64,000 nt of DNA, taken from contig BTPG01000002.1 of the NCBI GenBank assembly GCA_036245525.1, positions 163,643,876-163,707,875 of the forward strand. The letters run 5' to 3'. The position numbers and the translations under genes are program-made. Below the pieces are notes generated by a model. The model was not told the origin of the DNA, searched no databases, and saw only the letters and a list, made by a program, of their open reading frames with translations. Shown in pieces: positions 1 through 11,042 of the stretch. Every line of letters starts with the position of its first letter. Position 1 is the first letter of the stretch. The stretch comes from Semisulcospira habei (lineage: Eukaryota; Mollusca; Gastropoda; Semisulcospiridae).

Positions 1-43
1 GATTTTCTGCAGAAATAATGGCGACACAATCCGCTCACAACAA

Positions 44-135
44 TTAACATTTTGACTGTCGGTAACGGTTTTTGTCGCGATGATTCCGGCATGAATCATG
101 GCGACAAAAACCGCTACCGACAGCCAAAGGGGTAA
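44..135. mobile_element. H1 palindrome (TTAA family)
   Basis: TTAAC at 44, arms GACTGTCGGTAACGGTTTTT and its complement, loop around GATTCCGGCATGAATC, right end AAAGGGGTAA. It ends about 60 bases before the SLC7-like exon. Confidence 0.8.
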
Positions 136-197
136 GCAAGAAATCAAGAAGCTGATGCCGATGAGGTTTTTCTCACTGGGTTGTTCGTGTGGTGCAG

Positions 198-366
198 GTG
201 AACCTGATCCTGCCCGTGATTGTGGTGGCGGTGATTGGCTTCCTGCTTATCGGCCCTTTCCTGGAAGAACCTCAGCCCGAGTTCATCTCCTCCGTCGTCC
301 TCATCATCCTCTCGCTTGTCTTCTATCTGCCCACGCACTGGATTCACAACAGGGCGACGATGCCGG
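198..366 (+). CDS. Internal exon of an SLC7-type amino-acid transporter (TM11-TM12 region)
   Basis: The exon lies between a GTGCAG acceptor ending at 197 and a GTGAGT donor starting at 367. It is open throughout and ends with one base of a split codon. The peptide starts VNLILPVIVV, has a hydrophobic segment (VVAVIGFLLIG), a short acidic loop (EEPQPEF) and a second hydrophobic segment (VVLIILSLVFYLPTHW). This order matches the last two membrane helices of LAT/b0,+-type SLC7 light chains, whose preceding exon usually ends in an RP-K motif; that exon lies before the window. These proteins exchange neutral or cationic amino acids at the plasma membrane, usually with an SLC3 heavy chain. The family call is from memory of its helices, not a search. 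Its 1-base end phase does not match the next recognised exon (9093), so at least one exon between them is unseen, or they are separate genes. Confidence 0.62.
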
Positions 367-453
367 GTGAGTTTTCGCCAATGAGTTGTTAAAATATATT
401 CGCCCTTCCTTCGCCATTTGCTGTCAGATGAAGAAAAAAACACACCATTAATA

Positions 454-518
454 CAAGAGGCATAGATTCTCATGAGTCCCCGCAGTTGCGGGGACTCATG
501 AGCCGACTATGCCGCTTG
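454..518. repeat. H3 hairpin core
   Basis: CAAGAGGCATAGATTCTC then CATGAGTCCCCGCA, mirrored. TTAA ends not seen. Confidence 0.8.
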
Positions 519-729
519 CTGGTCTCACTCATAGCCGAAGGCCTCAGACAGAAAAAGGTTATTCGGCAGTGAATATGCCAAGGTTACACAAACTGACTCT
601 CTAGGCGCCGACAGCGAAACCATTTTCTTTCTTTGTTTCGTTTTCTCCGTCTTCCTTATTTTTGTGTGTTACTTGCCCACACACTAGATACATGACAGGT
701 CCACATTGTCCAGTGGACTGGCTATGACT

Positions 730-919
730 TTAACTCATTTAGCCCTACGGCCGCATTTCACAAATTTTGGAGGCGTCATCTAATGATTATGCACCAGTTG
801 CAGGAGATGGATCGACCATGATAATTCAAGGGCAGTGCCAGATTAGCTTGGCGCACTACCCTTGAATTATCATTGTCGACCCATCTCCTGCTGTAGTGCG
901 TCAGGGCTGACTGGGTTAA
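730..919. mobile_element. H2 palindrome, long arm at left
   Basis: TTAACTCATTTAGCCC to CAGGGCTGACTGGGTTAA. The centre is deleted: one half of the usual AGCTTGGCGCC loop is missing. Confidence 0.85.
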
Positions 920-1457
920 ATATTATTGTTATTCTTAATTCTTGTGGCTGTAGTTGTTATTGTTATTATTCTCCTTGTTGTAGTTGTTATTTCTATTGTT
1001 ATTGTTGCTGTGGTTGTTTAGTTCATACTGATGTAAATGATCAGTCCACTTGTATAGCGCACTAGACATCCCTGTTATACATACACACATTCGTGACATA
1101 TCATGCTTTGGGGAGGGGGTGGGATCGGCGGTAGGGGGTGAACCAACCATGCCAAAAAAACTGTTGTCGCGGACTTCTCATTCTTTATTTGATTGTAGGC
1201 TACTATTGTTTCACCTACTGGTAATGTTGTGTTGTCACTTAACGCTTTCACGGCCAGTTGCCACCGTGACAGACACCTCCCAAGATGTCTGCCGGTCACA
1301 CCGCCGCTCTCCGTCCTCAGCACGTGACCCGCGCTCTCCGCTACCGACATGCTTCTCTTTGTGTTTCTGAAAGCGTTCTGAGGTCTACACACAAAACCCC
1401 ACAAAACAACAACAAAATTCCGTTTGTCCTAGGACCATGGTTACAAATGCAGTTCCT
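920..1457. other. No gene seen
   Basis: Presumed intron. T-rich GTTATT-type low-complexity sequence at 925-1020; nothing else recognised. Confidence 0.5.
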
Positions 1458-1521
1458 CAAGAGGCATGAATCCTCATGAGCCCCCGCACTTGCGGGGGAT
1501 CATGAGGATCTGTGCCTCTTG
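1458..1521. repeat. H3 hairpin core
   Basis: CAAGAGGCATGAATCCTC, GAGCCCCCGCA centre, mirrored to GCCTCTTG. Confidence 0.82.
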
Positions 1522-1634
1522 CGGTTGGGTGGAGTTCAGTTTTTCTCGTCAGCGAAGGGATTATTCTGTTCAGCTGCCAACCATTGACCAGCAAGGTCTG
1601 CAGGCTGCATTCATATTATACGTATTTGTACAGA

Positions 1635-1848
1635 TTAACCCATTCAGCCCTGACGCACTGCAGCAGGAGATGGGTCGACCATGATAATTCAAGGGTAGTG
1701 CCAGATTAGCTTGGCGCCTATCGGCGCCAAGCTAATTTGGCACAATCCTTGAATTGTCATGATCGATCCATCTCCTGCAACAGGTGCATAGTCGTTAGAT
1801 GACGCCTCCAAAATATGGGAAATACGTGCGTCGGGCTGAATGAGTTAA
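1635..1848. mobile_element. H2 palindrome, short arm at left
   Basis: TTAACCCATTCAGCCCTGAC to GTCGGGCTGAATGAGTTAA. Arms with GACCATGATAATTCAAGGG, centre TTGGCGCC/GGCGCCAA. Confidence 0.9.
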
Positions 1849-1994
1849 GCTATTTACAAACGCATTTCACAAAATAACCTTTTACTTGCAGATAAGTTCA
1901 TTGTCTGGCTGCAGCTTTTCTTCAGGATAGCACCAAAACGGTGGGTGTTTGGGTTTTCTGATTTCATTCTGAGTATTTTTCCGCGTCACATTAT

Positions 1995-2096
1995 CATCTT
2001 TTATTATTCGGATTTGTGTGTGTGTATGTGTGTAAGTGCGTGCGTGCGTGTGTCCGTGTGTGTATGTGTTAGTCACGTGCGCCTGTGGTAGTCTAG

Positions 2097-2147
<51 letters not shown>

Positions 2148-2184
2148 CGTGCGAGTGCGTACGTCCGTGCGTGTATGTGTGTCA

Positions 2185-2217
<33 letters not shown>

Positions 2218-2243
2218 AGTGTGTGTGTGTGTGTGTGTGAATT
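1995..2243. repeat. GT-rich microsatellite
   Basis: Pure GT at 2101-2143 with interrupted GT on both sides. Confidence 0.95.
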
Positions 2244-2761
2244 CAATTACTAACCAGAATGTCAATGATTAACATTGTATCCAAGAAGGTGGTGGTTCAG
2301 GTTCCCACTATTGCATATTTTGTCATTTAACGTACATGTATATTCTGTTGTGCAGTTTTGACACCCCACCCCCACCCCCAAACCTACTCCCCCCCACCTC
2401 CCCTCTACTCCCCCGCCTTCCCATTTTCGGGTCGATCTTCTGTTTAATGTATAACGTTAGAATATTTAGTATGTGGTATATAAAGTGTGGTATATGAGAT
2501 ATGTTGTACGGGATGTGGGATATGAGATGACCATCTGATATCGTAGCCCGCACCACAAGCACCACGGTCTCAACGCATCCGTGCTGGATAGTCTGGTCAA
2601 CGACTTGCGTCACTGGGAGGAGGACACGTTGACAAAAGCGGAGAGGTATCCCCACACTATCAGTAGGGGTAGAAGTGTGGCGCCTGCTGACTTTCGCTGT
2701 AGGGTTTAGCCCTGCGTGACGCCTGTTTTGCAGCTTTGTACCTCTGCCATGGCTTTCTGCG
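2244..2761. other. No gene seen
   Basis: C-rich tract at 2360-2420; otherwise unassigned. Confidence 0.5.
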
Positions 2762-2972
2762 TTAACCTATTTAGCTCAGAGTCCATACAGCAGGAGATGG
2801 ATTGACCATGATAATTTAAGGTTAGTGCCAAATTAGCTTGGCGCCTTCAGGCGCCAAGCTAACCTGGCACTACCCTTGAATTATGGGCAATCCAACTCCT
2901 GCACCTGGTACATTGTCATTAGGCAACACCTCCAAAATTTCAGAAATGGGACCTTGCGGCTAAAAGGGTTAA
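2762..2972. mobile_element. H2 palindrome, short arm at left
   Basis: TTAACCTATTTAGCTC to GCGGCTAAAAGGGTTAA. Its right TTAA is the left TTAA of the H1 copy at 2969. Confidence 0.88.
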
Positions 2973-3106
2973 CCCTCTGGCTGTCGGTAGCGCTTTTTGT
3001 CGCTATGATTGCTACAGGAATCATCCAGACAGAAAAGCGTTACCGACAGCCAAAGGGTGTCAGGGATCGTCGCTACAAAAAGCGCTAACGACAGCCAAAG
3101 GGTTAA
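2969..3106. mobile_element. H1 palindrome with duplicated right arm
   Basis: TTAACCCTCTGGCTGTCGG to CCAAAGGGTTAA. The right arm occurs twice (3030-3058 and 3068-3106). Both terminal TTAA are shared with neighbouring elements. Confidence 0.85.
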
Positions 3107-3257
3107 TCTTTCACTGCTTGAAAAATGCGAACACCACCCAACCACTGCATGTGCGGTCTTGGGGGTGTGCTTTTTTGTATTGGTGGGATTATTCGGTGTT
3201 GAACACGTCTGGATTTCAAAGACACGATTTTGCGCCCAACGGCAGTGAAGGGGTTAG
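3103..3257. mobile_element. TTAA element with H3-type ends and a different core
   Basis: TTAATCTTTCACTGC to GGCAGTGAAGGGGTTAG, with imperfect hairpin GCGAACACCACCCAA / TTGGGGGTGTGC. The left TTAA is shared with H1. Confidence 0.7.
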
Positions 3258-3368
3258 CCGCCCTTGTGCACGAAGCCACCAGCACTGACAACAGTAACAC
3301 GGGCTGCTTGCACAATAAACTAAAGTTTGAAAGACTCTCTTTCAAAGTGCTCTTAGGATTGACGGTTA

Positions 3369-3622
3369 TCTGTCTATCTATATCCCGTAGTCTTGCCGAC
3401 CGTTGGGGCACCACGGATGACTTGGCAACCAGCTCCCTCCATTCCTCTCTGTTCTCTGCCATTCTCAGCGTATCGCCCAGCTTCAGTCCTGTCCACTCTG
3501 AGATATTGTCCTCCCATCTTTTCCTCTGTCTTTCTCTCCTTCGTCCTCCTTGCACAGTGCCTTGCAGGATTGTTTTGGCAAGCCCTGCTGAACGCGTGAC
3601 ATGCCCATACCACTTCAGTTTG
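3369..3622 (-). pseudogene. RTE-C C-terminal coding end plus tail
   Basis: The - strand frame reads GRRRERQRKRWEDNISEWTG, then LRMAENREEWRELVAKSS. This matches the end of the longer RTE-C copy near 19960-20145. It is followed by a GATA/GACA tail. It has no upstream RTE-C sequence because it is fused to RTE-A at 3622-3626. Confidence 0.8.
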
Positions 3623-3639
3623 CATCATCATCATCATCA

Positions 3640-5634
3640 TCAGTCCCTTGCCCGAACTGGGCGTTGGGGGGACTGAAAGGCAGCAGCAACAGACAGTGCT
3701 CTCCACTGAGTTCTATTTTGGGCGGTGGCAAGCAAGTCTGGCATCTCGAGTTCGGTCCATTCTTTTATGTTTGCGACCCAACTCTTTCTCTGACGACCTC
3801 GCCGACGACTTCCTTCGAGAGTGCCTTGGAGGATAGTCTTGGACAAGGTGTTGTGTCGGGTCACGTGGCCAAACCAAGCAAGCTTGCGCCGTTTCACAGT
3901 TGCCAGAAGGGGTTCATGTGGGCCCACCAGGGAAGTGACGATGCTCCGTACATATTCGTTGGTCTTGTGCTCGCGGTACGAGATGCGGAGCAACTTCCTC
4001 AGGCACTTGTTCTCAAAGGCCTGGATTTTCTTTTCTGAGTCTGCAAGCAGTGTCCAAGTCTCACAGCCGTAGAGTAGAATAGACACTACGAGGGACTTTT
4101 AAAGCCTGTACTTGATGGTGAAGCTGATGGAGTTACTTCGCCATATCCTGTCCAGCCTGGCCATTGCGGATGTTGCTGTACCTATCCTGATACGGATCTC
4201 TGCTATGCAACTACCGTCTTTGGACAGGGTGGCTCCCAAGTACTTGAAGCTATTGACCTCTTCTAGCTTCTGGCCATTCATGTGAATATTGCTGCTGCTG
4301 TCGCTTGTGGTGTTGATCATCACTTTGCTTTTATCCGTACTGATCTCCATGCCATAAGACCCTGCGCTACTTGAAAGTTTGTCTGTCAGGTTTTGGAGCT
4401 CACTATTGCTGCCTGCCATGAGGTCAATGTCGTCTGCGAATCGAAGATTGCACAGGGATCTGCCACCAATAGAGATTGAAGTATGGTGGTCGTGGAGGGT
4501 TTCCTGCATGATCTTCTCCAGGAATATGTTGAAAAGGACAGGAGAGAGCAGGCATCCTTGACGGACACCGATCGTCGTCCTGAAGAACTCGCCTGACTGA
4601 TTGTTAAGTAGAACCGCGCTGCAGGCGTTCTTGTAAAGCGCTTCTATCATTTGGATCAGTCCCTCCTCTATGTTGAACGATCTCATGACTTGCCAGAGTC
4701 CGTCGTGCCAGACGCGATCAAATGCTTTCCTGAAATCAATGAAGTTGTGGTAGAGTTCGCGCTGATGCTGCAGATGTTTCTCGATCAGGACGCGGCAGTT
4801 GAAAATCTGCTCTACAGTGCTTCTTCCAACTCTGAAGCCAGCCTGTTCTTCTGCCAGCAGTTCCTCGGCGAAAGTTTTGAGGCGGTTGAGAATGATTCTA
4901 AGCATTACTTTGCTAGGGTGACTTATCAGACTGATAGTTCTGTAGTTCTGGCACTGTTTCAGGTTTCCTTTCTTGGGGAGCGGGATCACTAGAGACTGTG
5001 TCCATTCTACTGGCCATTTCTTTTGCTCCCAGATCTTTTGACAGAGTGTAGTGAGGACCTTCGTTGTTACTTCTCCTCCATGTTTCAACAGTTCAGCAGG
5101 TACGTTGTCTATACCTGGAGACTTTCCTCCCTTCAGGCCGCGTACGGCTGCTTCCACCTCTTCAGCTAACACTGGCAGGTCTTCAGCCTTCCTGGCCCCA
5201 GCCTGGTTGTTTTGGAGGATGCTGGTGTCTGGCTCAGCCTTGTAGTTATACAAGTCTCGGCAGTACTCAGTCCATCTGTTTAGTACAGCAGTGTTTTCCG
5301 TAAGGAGTTGGCCGCTGCTGTCTTCGATGACTGTGGCTGTTCGCTGTTGAGTCTTGGTGAGGGTCCTTAGCGTTTCATAAGCCTTCTTGCTGTTGCCGTT
5401 TGCCATGCCCTCTTCCACGCTACAACACTGGTCTTCAATCCAATCTTCTTTAGCTTCTTTCATCCTCTTCCTGATCTTCTTGTTGACAAGTCTGTACTTG
5501 TTTGCTGATGTGAGGTCTTGGCCTCTCTTTTTCTTCCAGGCTCTCCTCTCATCACAGAGATCGAGGATGTCATCGGTGACCCAGGGCTGTTTGCGCTTCC
5601 TCTGCTTCCCCAGCTTCAGTTTGCATTTTCTCAC
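3640..5634 (-). pseudogene. RTE-A reverse transcriptase, 5'-truncated with one nonsense codon
   Basis: The frame from 5634 covers 511 residues, is cut by TAA at 4101-4099, then continues in the same frame to 3640. The near-identical copy at 62-63.7 kb has TAC (Tyr) there, so a single substitution made the stop. Reverse transcriptase motifs are in order: LVIPLPKKGNLKQCQNY, AGFRVGRSTVEQIF, FIDFRKAFDRVWHDG, GVRQGCLLSPVLFN and the catalytic LRFADDIDL. The thumb and C-terminal KLAWFGHVTRHN region follow. The N-terminal endonuclease is missing through 5' truncation, usual for target-primed insertions. RTE-like assignment rests on motifs, a very short 3' UTR and a trinucleotide tail. Confidence 0.85.
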
Positions 5635-5878
5635 AATAGCTAATAAGTCTTCATAGATTGACGGTTACGACTCACGATTATTGCCGTTTAATAACCTTTA
5701 TCTTCTCTTTTTTTTTCATTTTTATTTTTGAATTCGGTTTTCCTGCCCGTTTTCTGTTTTCTCCTTATCATCATCAAGACATGCATACTTCGATAGAAGC
5801 TTTCGGACCACGGCTTGTTAATCAGCTTGAATCTTGATGAACCAGCAATTCAGCATCTTTTACGTTCTGAGTCGCTGG

Positions 5879-5968
5879 TTAAACATTTAGCTGTCAGTCG
5901 CGCTTTATGTCGAGGTGATTCTTCAGGAATCACCTCGACAAAAAGCGCGACCGACAGCCGAAGGGTTA
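5879..5968. mobile_element. H1 palindrome
   Basis: TTAAACATTTAGCTGTC at left, CGACAGCCGAAGGGTTA at right; loop GATTCTTCAGGAATC. Confidence 0.8.
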
Positions 5969-6204
5969 TCACATGGTTACACTCCACTCACCTTTGCCCT
6001 CTGCAGCTATAGGCGATTAGTCCACAGGCATCCACTTTCCACCATCTCAGCTTGTGCAATAGTTTTTTCTTTGTAGTCAAGCAGCGGTGCAATTCTTGCT
6101 TTTACGGTCGGAACAGTAGTCTATAATTAAGCTTAATGACTGAAATCGGACTGAAATGGAGAGCCTAAAATTGCGTGGCGCTGTCTGCATCATGCATGCA
6201 GCAA
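5969..6204. other. No gene seen
   Basis: Unassigned sequence between an H1 copy and repeat X. Confidence 0.45.
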
Positions 6205-6820
6205 TTTTTAAGTTTCTTCTATTTAAGGAAGGGACTTTTTAGGACGGGTTGCGGTGGGGCGAATTTAATAGCATGTCCATGATGTCAAAGGCGGGCAGGC
6301 TAAACCTCTAACAATTGAAGTAACAAGATAAAAATTACGTCATGTCTGTTACGCTAACCTCGCTGCTGAACGTACATTTGGCGCCAAGCGCCGTATGTGC
6401 GCATGTATGTATGTATGTGCGTATGTATGTGTGTGCGTATGTATGTAAACAAGAGAATCTCCGATATTTCTGTACACACAAGCTTGAAACTTGCCGAAAT
6501 ACTTTCTTCGGTAGGTGGCTAGGAGAGCCTTTGAGCATATTGTAATTGATTGTCTCATTGAAGACATAAACAACCGTTTATAGGACTGAAGTCGGTTGAC
6601 CCAGATTAGAGTCCGTAATTTTTGTCATATTTACTTGAACTTTTGCATATAGCTAGTTTGGAGAAAGACATTGGATGAGTTCGTTAGCCAGCTCTGTATC
6701 CTTTCAACTTCTTTAGTAAAAATAATTATTTTCAGAAAAGAATTAAAACACTAAAAAACCTTTACTTCTAGAGAAAGTCAGACAGTGGCGATGACGTAAA
6801 AGAGGCAACTCCGTCATTAT

Positions 6821-6963
<143 letters not shown>

Positions 6964-6974
6964 AAAATAACAAA

Positions 6975-7064
6975 CATGCGCGCATCTCCAGGAGGCCGGA
7001 ATAGATCCTCATGTGCCCTCTAGGCGCATGAGGATCTATGCCTCTTGGAGATGTTTGGAGCGCG
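6975..7064. repeat. H3-like hairpin inside repeat X copy A
   Basis: CGCGCATCTCCAGGAGG, AATAGATCCTCATG arms mirrored to GATGTTTGGAGCGCG. The core resembles H3 but the outer arms differ. Confidence 0.7.
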
Positions 7065-7530
7065 CGCGCACGCACGCACTAACACGCAAACACACATTGA
7101 CGCGCTTTCAGAAGAGCATGCAGGTGACCTGTGTACTTATTATTTCATGTAGCTAGTTAAGGTCAACCTGCTTTCACACAAATTATTGCAAAGCTAAAAT
7201 TGTACCGTGAAATTCTAGTTTTGTCACCATTTTCTCAAGCCTATGAAGCGAAAGTGAAACTCATATCACGTAAAATGTAAAATTACGTAAAAACTAAAAC
7301 TTACGTCATGGCAAATGACGTTTGACAAATCAATGACGCGTATGTCCTGCGCCCCTTATAGAATTCGCTGACGCATTGGCAGATCTGCGAGACTTTTCCA
7401 ATAGGAGATAATTCAACACCAGAATCAGGGCAAAGACAAAAGATAGAGACCATTGACAGCGAGGACAGCTCTCATATAGAAGGGACTTTGTCGGTTGTGG
7501 TTCATCCCATCTTGTTTGTCTTCACTTGCA

Positions 7531-8970
7531 TGAGTTAATGTGTTATAATGCAGACACCGACGAGTTGCGCCGAGTTACTTGTGGGAAAAAAATCGCTTTA
7601 AGCTCTTGACGCTTAAACATGTTTCTTTGACTTTTGTTGCTGTCTTTATAGTTAAAAATTTTGTTTAACTTATGACATTTGTGTTACCGTAGTACACTGC
7701 ATTTACTGTTTGTGAAAAAACGAGAAAGCCACAGAAAAGGTCCGTGGTGGTTAGGGGAGTTAACTCATGTTGTGACAAGTGTGTTCCGAAACGATTTTGT
7801 CGCTTGCAGCCCACGATGCGTCAAGCGCAACCCCCCCCCCTCCAACTCCCCAGTAGCTAAAGGTCTTGGGCCGAAGACGGCCAATAGCGGCCGTCTTCGG
7901 CCCTAGGACCTCTGAGCGTATATTTAATAGTGCTATTTCACCAGAATAACTTCACACATAGCATATTACATGCGATAAGGTTTAACAGAATGTGCGGCTA
8001 TGTCTGTCTTGTGAAAACAGACAGTCCATTTTTGTGAAAAGCAAGATTTTCATTGAAATAAAATGTAAACATTGCTTTTCCGAACATCGATTTGCCGTCA
8101 TTTGCTGTCATATGGAGACACACCAGACACCTTAGAGCCTTATAATATGTTGTTTACAGTTATTGTTTGTAAAAAAAAAAAAATTACCAACGGCATACTA
8201 ATCTGAGTTACTCTAGCCTTAATTAAGGCCTACTTGTACATTTACCACTGACTCATTCAGGAACGGATTTTTCAAGATTCAAAATAAGCTTATAGCGCGT
8301 CGAATATACTATTAATTTTATGAAAAAAATCAATCCAGACCAAAAAGGTGACTGCCAAGCGTGTAATATGCAAAGAAGAACCCAACGGAGAAAGAAACAC
8401 GCTTAGAAAAGACGGGTACAACACAATTTATTAATATTTCGGGTAAATACCCTTTGTCAAAATAGACAAACAAACAAACAAACAGACAGACAGATTTTAT
8501 GAGAAATTTTATGAGAAAATGAACTTTCAATGACCTCAACCCTCCCCTTTTCCGCCGCGTAATTGTGCGGCAACTAAATAATGTGGGGGTTTCCTGCAAC
8601 GTGGATAGGAGGGTTGGTTCATTGAGAGTTCAGGACAATTCATGACATTTGGCGAGCTTTAAGTTACAAGATGAACATATTGTGTCTTTTCATTTCGCAT
8701 GTGCATTTTCTCAATACAATGCTGGAATGTGTATGTCTGTTGATGTAGGATTTCAGAATCACAATCTGCGTCCACTGGCAGTTAAGGGGTTAAAGTTTGA
8801 CTGCTTGAAAACCCAACCTGCTCCTTCAGAAGAATGATATAAATGAAACCATCAACAGTTATTGTCATAGGCCCAGGCGTCCAACGGGCCCCTATCTTGT
8901 CTGTGTCTAGCAGTCGGGGGTCTCAGCATAGAAGGGGAGACTAAACACTTCCACGTGGTTACAGTGCCTT
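7531..8970. other. No gene seen apart from one hairpin
   Basis: AT-rich sequence. An H3-type right end (GGCAGTTAAGGGGTTAA) lies at 8778-8794 without a matching left end. Confidence 0.5.
7848..7911. repeat. H4b hairpin, short
   Basis: CCCAGTAGC end, arms AGGTCTTGGGCCGAAGACGG and mirror. Confidence 0.8.
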
Positions 8971-9079
8971 GCCCGGTAGCAACACGTCTTCGGGCCCACG
9001 ACGGCCGCAGTGGGCCCGCGCACAGACGTGCGCGGGCCCGCTGCGGCCGTCGTGGGCCCGTGGACCTTTGCTTACTGGG
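8971..9079. repeat. H4b palindrome abutting an acceptor site
   Basis: Arms GTCTTCGGGCCCACGACGG and GCGCGGGCCC around the centre; right end CTTTGCTTACTGGG. Thirteen bases later the exon at 9093 begins. Confidence 0.9.
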
Positions 9080-9092
9080 TTCACTGTTACAG

Positions 9093-9305
9093 CGACTTGA
9101 GGCGCAAGTCCATCTTGAGGAGAATGTCCAACATCGCCCGCAACTCCATCCTCATCCCGGCCGGCGCCTCCCCCGCCACCATCCGCCGCATCCACGGGTC
9201 GCCCTCACTCCTCCGCCGCGTGTCACGTGTCTCCAGGATCTCCCGGATGGACGGATCGTCGCCAGTTGCAGCCAGAAGCAACGACACCTCGCCCTCTGTT
9301 GTCAG
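9093..9305 (+). CDS. Internal exon coding a basic, serine-rich segment
   Basis: The exon is 213 bases, between TTCACTGTTACAG (acceptor AG at 9091-9092) and a GTTGGT donor at 9306. It begins with the last base of a codon and ends with two bases, so it needs a 2-base overhang upstream and passes one on. The only frame open across it reads DLRRKSILRRMSN, then ILIPAGASPATIRRIHG, then LLRRVSRVSRISRMDG: many Arg-Ser pairs and no membrane segment, compatible with a cytoplasmic tail. Its end joins exactly to the exon at 12292 (AG+A gives Arg). The acceptor pyrimidine tract directly abuts a GC-rich H4 palindrome at 8971-9079. No family is recognised. Being on the same strand as the SLC7-like exon, it may be that transporter's C-terminal tail, but this is unproven. 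Confidence 0.6.
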
Positions 9306-9331
9306 GTTGGTTACGACCGGCAGTACCCACA

Positions 9332-9422
9332 GGACGAGGACATTTATGCAAGTTATGTCACCTGACAGCTGCTCTTGTAAGAGCCGCTGTCAGGGGGCAT
9401 AACTCGTATAATTTTCCTCGTC
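9332..9422. repeat. Hairpin after exon 9093-9305
   Basis: GGACGAGGA and GTTATGTCACCTGACAGC mirrored by GCTGTCAGGGGGCATAAC and TCCTCGTCC, in the intron 26 bases after the donor. Confidence 0.75.
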
Positions 9423-9579
9423 CCTTGGAGTATCTTGGACGGGCTAGTTGCCCGGTGTTATCAGGCGACTATCCAGGCTAGAGCTGGATAGTCAGTCTCT
9501 GATGCTTGGCTGGTTGGTTCATTGTGTGTGTTTTGGACAGCGAAAGCGAGTGAGAGAGGATCGGCGGGTAGGGGGTTGG

Positions 9580-10545
9580 GGGACGTGGCAAGCTAGAGCG
9601 AGGAGGGGTTGGCGACGTGGCAGACTAGAGCAGGGAGGGGTTGGTGGACGTTGCAGACTAGAGCGGAGAGGGGTTGGGGGACGTGGCAGACAAGAGCAAG
9701 GAGGGGTTGAGGGACGTGGCAGGTTTGAACGGGGAGGGGTTAGTGACGTGGCAGGCTAGAGCGGGGAGGGGTTGTGACGTGGCAGACTAGAGCAGGGAGG
9801 GGTTGGTGGACGTGGCAGACTAGAGCGGGGCGGGGTTGGGGGACGTGGCAGACAAGAGCGAGGAGGGGTTGGGGGACGTGGCAGGTTAGAACGGGGACTT
9901 GTGACGTTGCAGCCTAGAGCGGGAGGGGATGGGGGACGTGGCAGACTAGAGCGGGTAGGGGTTGGGGGACGTGGCAGCCTAGCGCGGGGAGGGGTTGGCG
10001 ACGTGGCAAACTAGAGCGAGGAGGGGTTGGGGGACGTGGCAGACAAGAGCGAGGAGGGGTTGGAGACGTGGCAGGTTAGAACGGGGAGGGTTGTGACGTG
10101 GCAGAGTAGAGCGGGGAGGGGTTGGGGACGTGGCAGACAAGAGCGAGGAGGGGTTGGGGGGACGTGGCAGGTTAGAACGGGGAGGGGTTGGAGGATGTGG
10201 CAGACTAGAGCGGAGAGGGGATTTGGGGGACGTGGCAGACTACAGCGGAGAGGGGATTTGGGGACGTGGCAGACAAGAGCGGGTAGGGTTTGGGGGACGT
10301 GGCAGACAAGAACGGGGAGAGGTTGAGGGACGTGGCAGATTAGAGCGGGGAGGGGTTGGGGGACGTGAAAGACTAGAGCGGGGAGGGGTTGAGGGACGTA
10401 GCCGACTAGAGAAGATAGGGGTTGGGGGACGTGGCAGACTAGAACAGGGAGGGGCTGGGGGACGTAGCAGACTAGAGTGGGGAGGGGTTGATGGACGTGG
10501 CAGACTTGAGCGGGGAGGGGTTGGGGGACGTGGCAGAACAGAGTA
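9580..10545. repeat. G-rich minisatellite, unit of about 31-33 bp
   Basis: About 30 variants of GACGTGGCAGACTAGAGCGG plus GGAGGGGTTGGGG in tandem. Open frames here are by-products. It lies in the intron between the exons at 9093 and 12292. Confidence 0.92.
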
Positions 10546-10790
10546 TGTTAGGAAAATCATGGAGTTCATCCATCCGTCTTCCCGTGTGATTCCTTGAAAA
10601 GAACTTTTAGACCCATGACTGCGTTTCTCATCCCCAGACGAGTAAACCGCCACCGGTCGTTTGCGGAAGGTGACCTGATGCGCTCTCTGGCGGGTCGGAT
10701 AGCGTGGCTAGAAACGGGTCTAGGAGGATCACCCGCGCTCGTCAGACGTCGCCCTTCCCGCCAGACACACTCTTTTGGCGCCGCGGACAT

Positions 10791-10805
10791 GTGAGTGTGT
10801 GTGTA

Positions 10806-10860
<55 letters not shown>

Positions 10861-10882
10861 GTGTGTGTGTGGGTGCGCGCGC

Positions 10883-10915
<33 letters not shown>

Positions 10916-10969
10916 TGTTTGTGTGTGTGTGAGTGTGTTTGCATGCGTGTGTGTGTATGTATGTGTGTG

Positions 10970-11037
<68 letters not shown>

Positions 11038-11042
11038 TGTGG
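10791..11042. repeat. GT microsatellite
   Basis: Interrupted (GT)n over 250 bases. Confidence 0.95.

Larger units (their letters stand above)
3369..5655 (-). mobile_element. Chimeric non-LTR insertion: RTE-A body joined to an RTE-C 3' end
   Basis: GATTGACGGTTA occurs at 3357-3368 and 5656-5667, a 12-bp target duplication around the whole block. Reading the - strand, 5655-3626 is a 5'-truncated RTE-A ending in its own (GAT)n tail. Then 3622-3369 is the 3' end of a different family, RTE-C, ending in a GATA-type tail. One duplication around two families points to one insertion event. Confidence 0.85.

Noticed and set aside
454..1521. H3 hairpins as transcription terminators or a CRISPR-like array
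   Set aside because: Eukaryotic context, irregular spacing, TTAA-bounded copies and no spacers or cas genes; mobile palindromes fit better.
9448..10653. Gly/Arg-rich ORFs on both strands
   Set aside because: They follow the G-rich minisatellite unit and have no start, splice or domain support.
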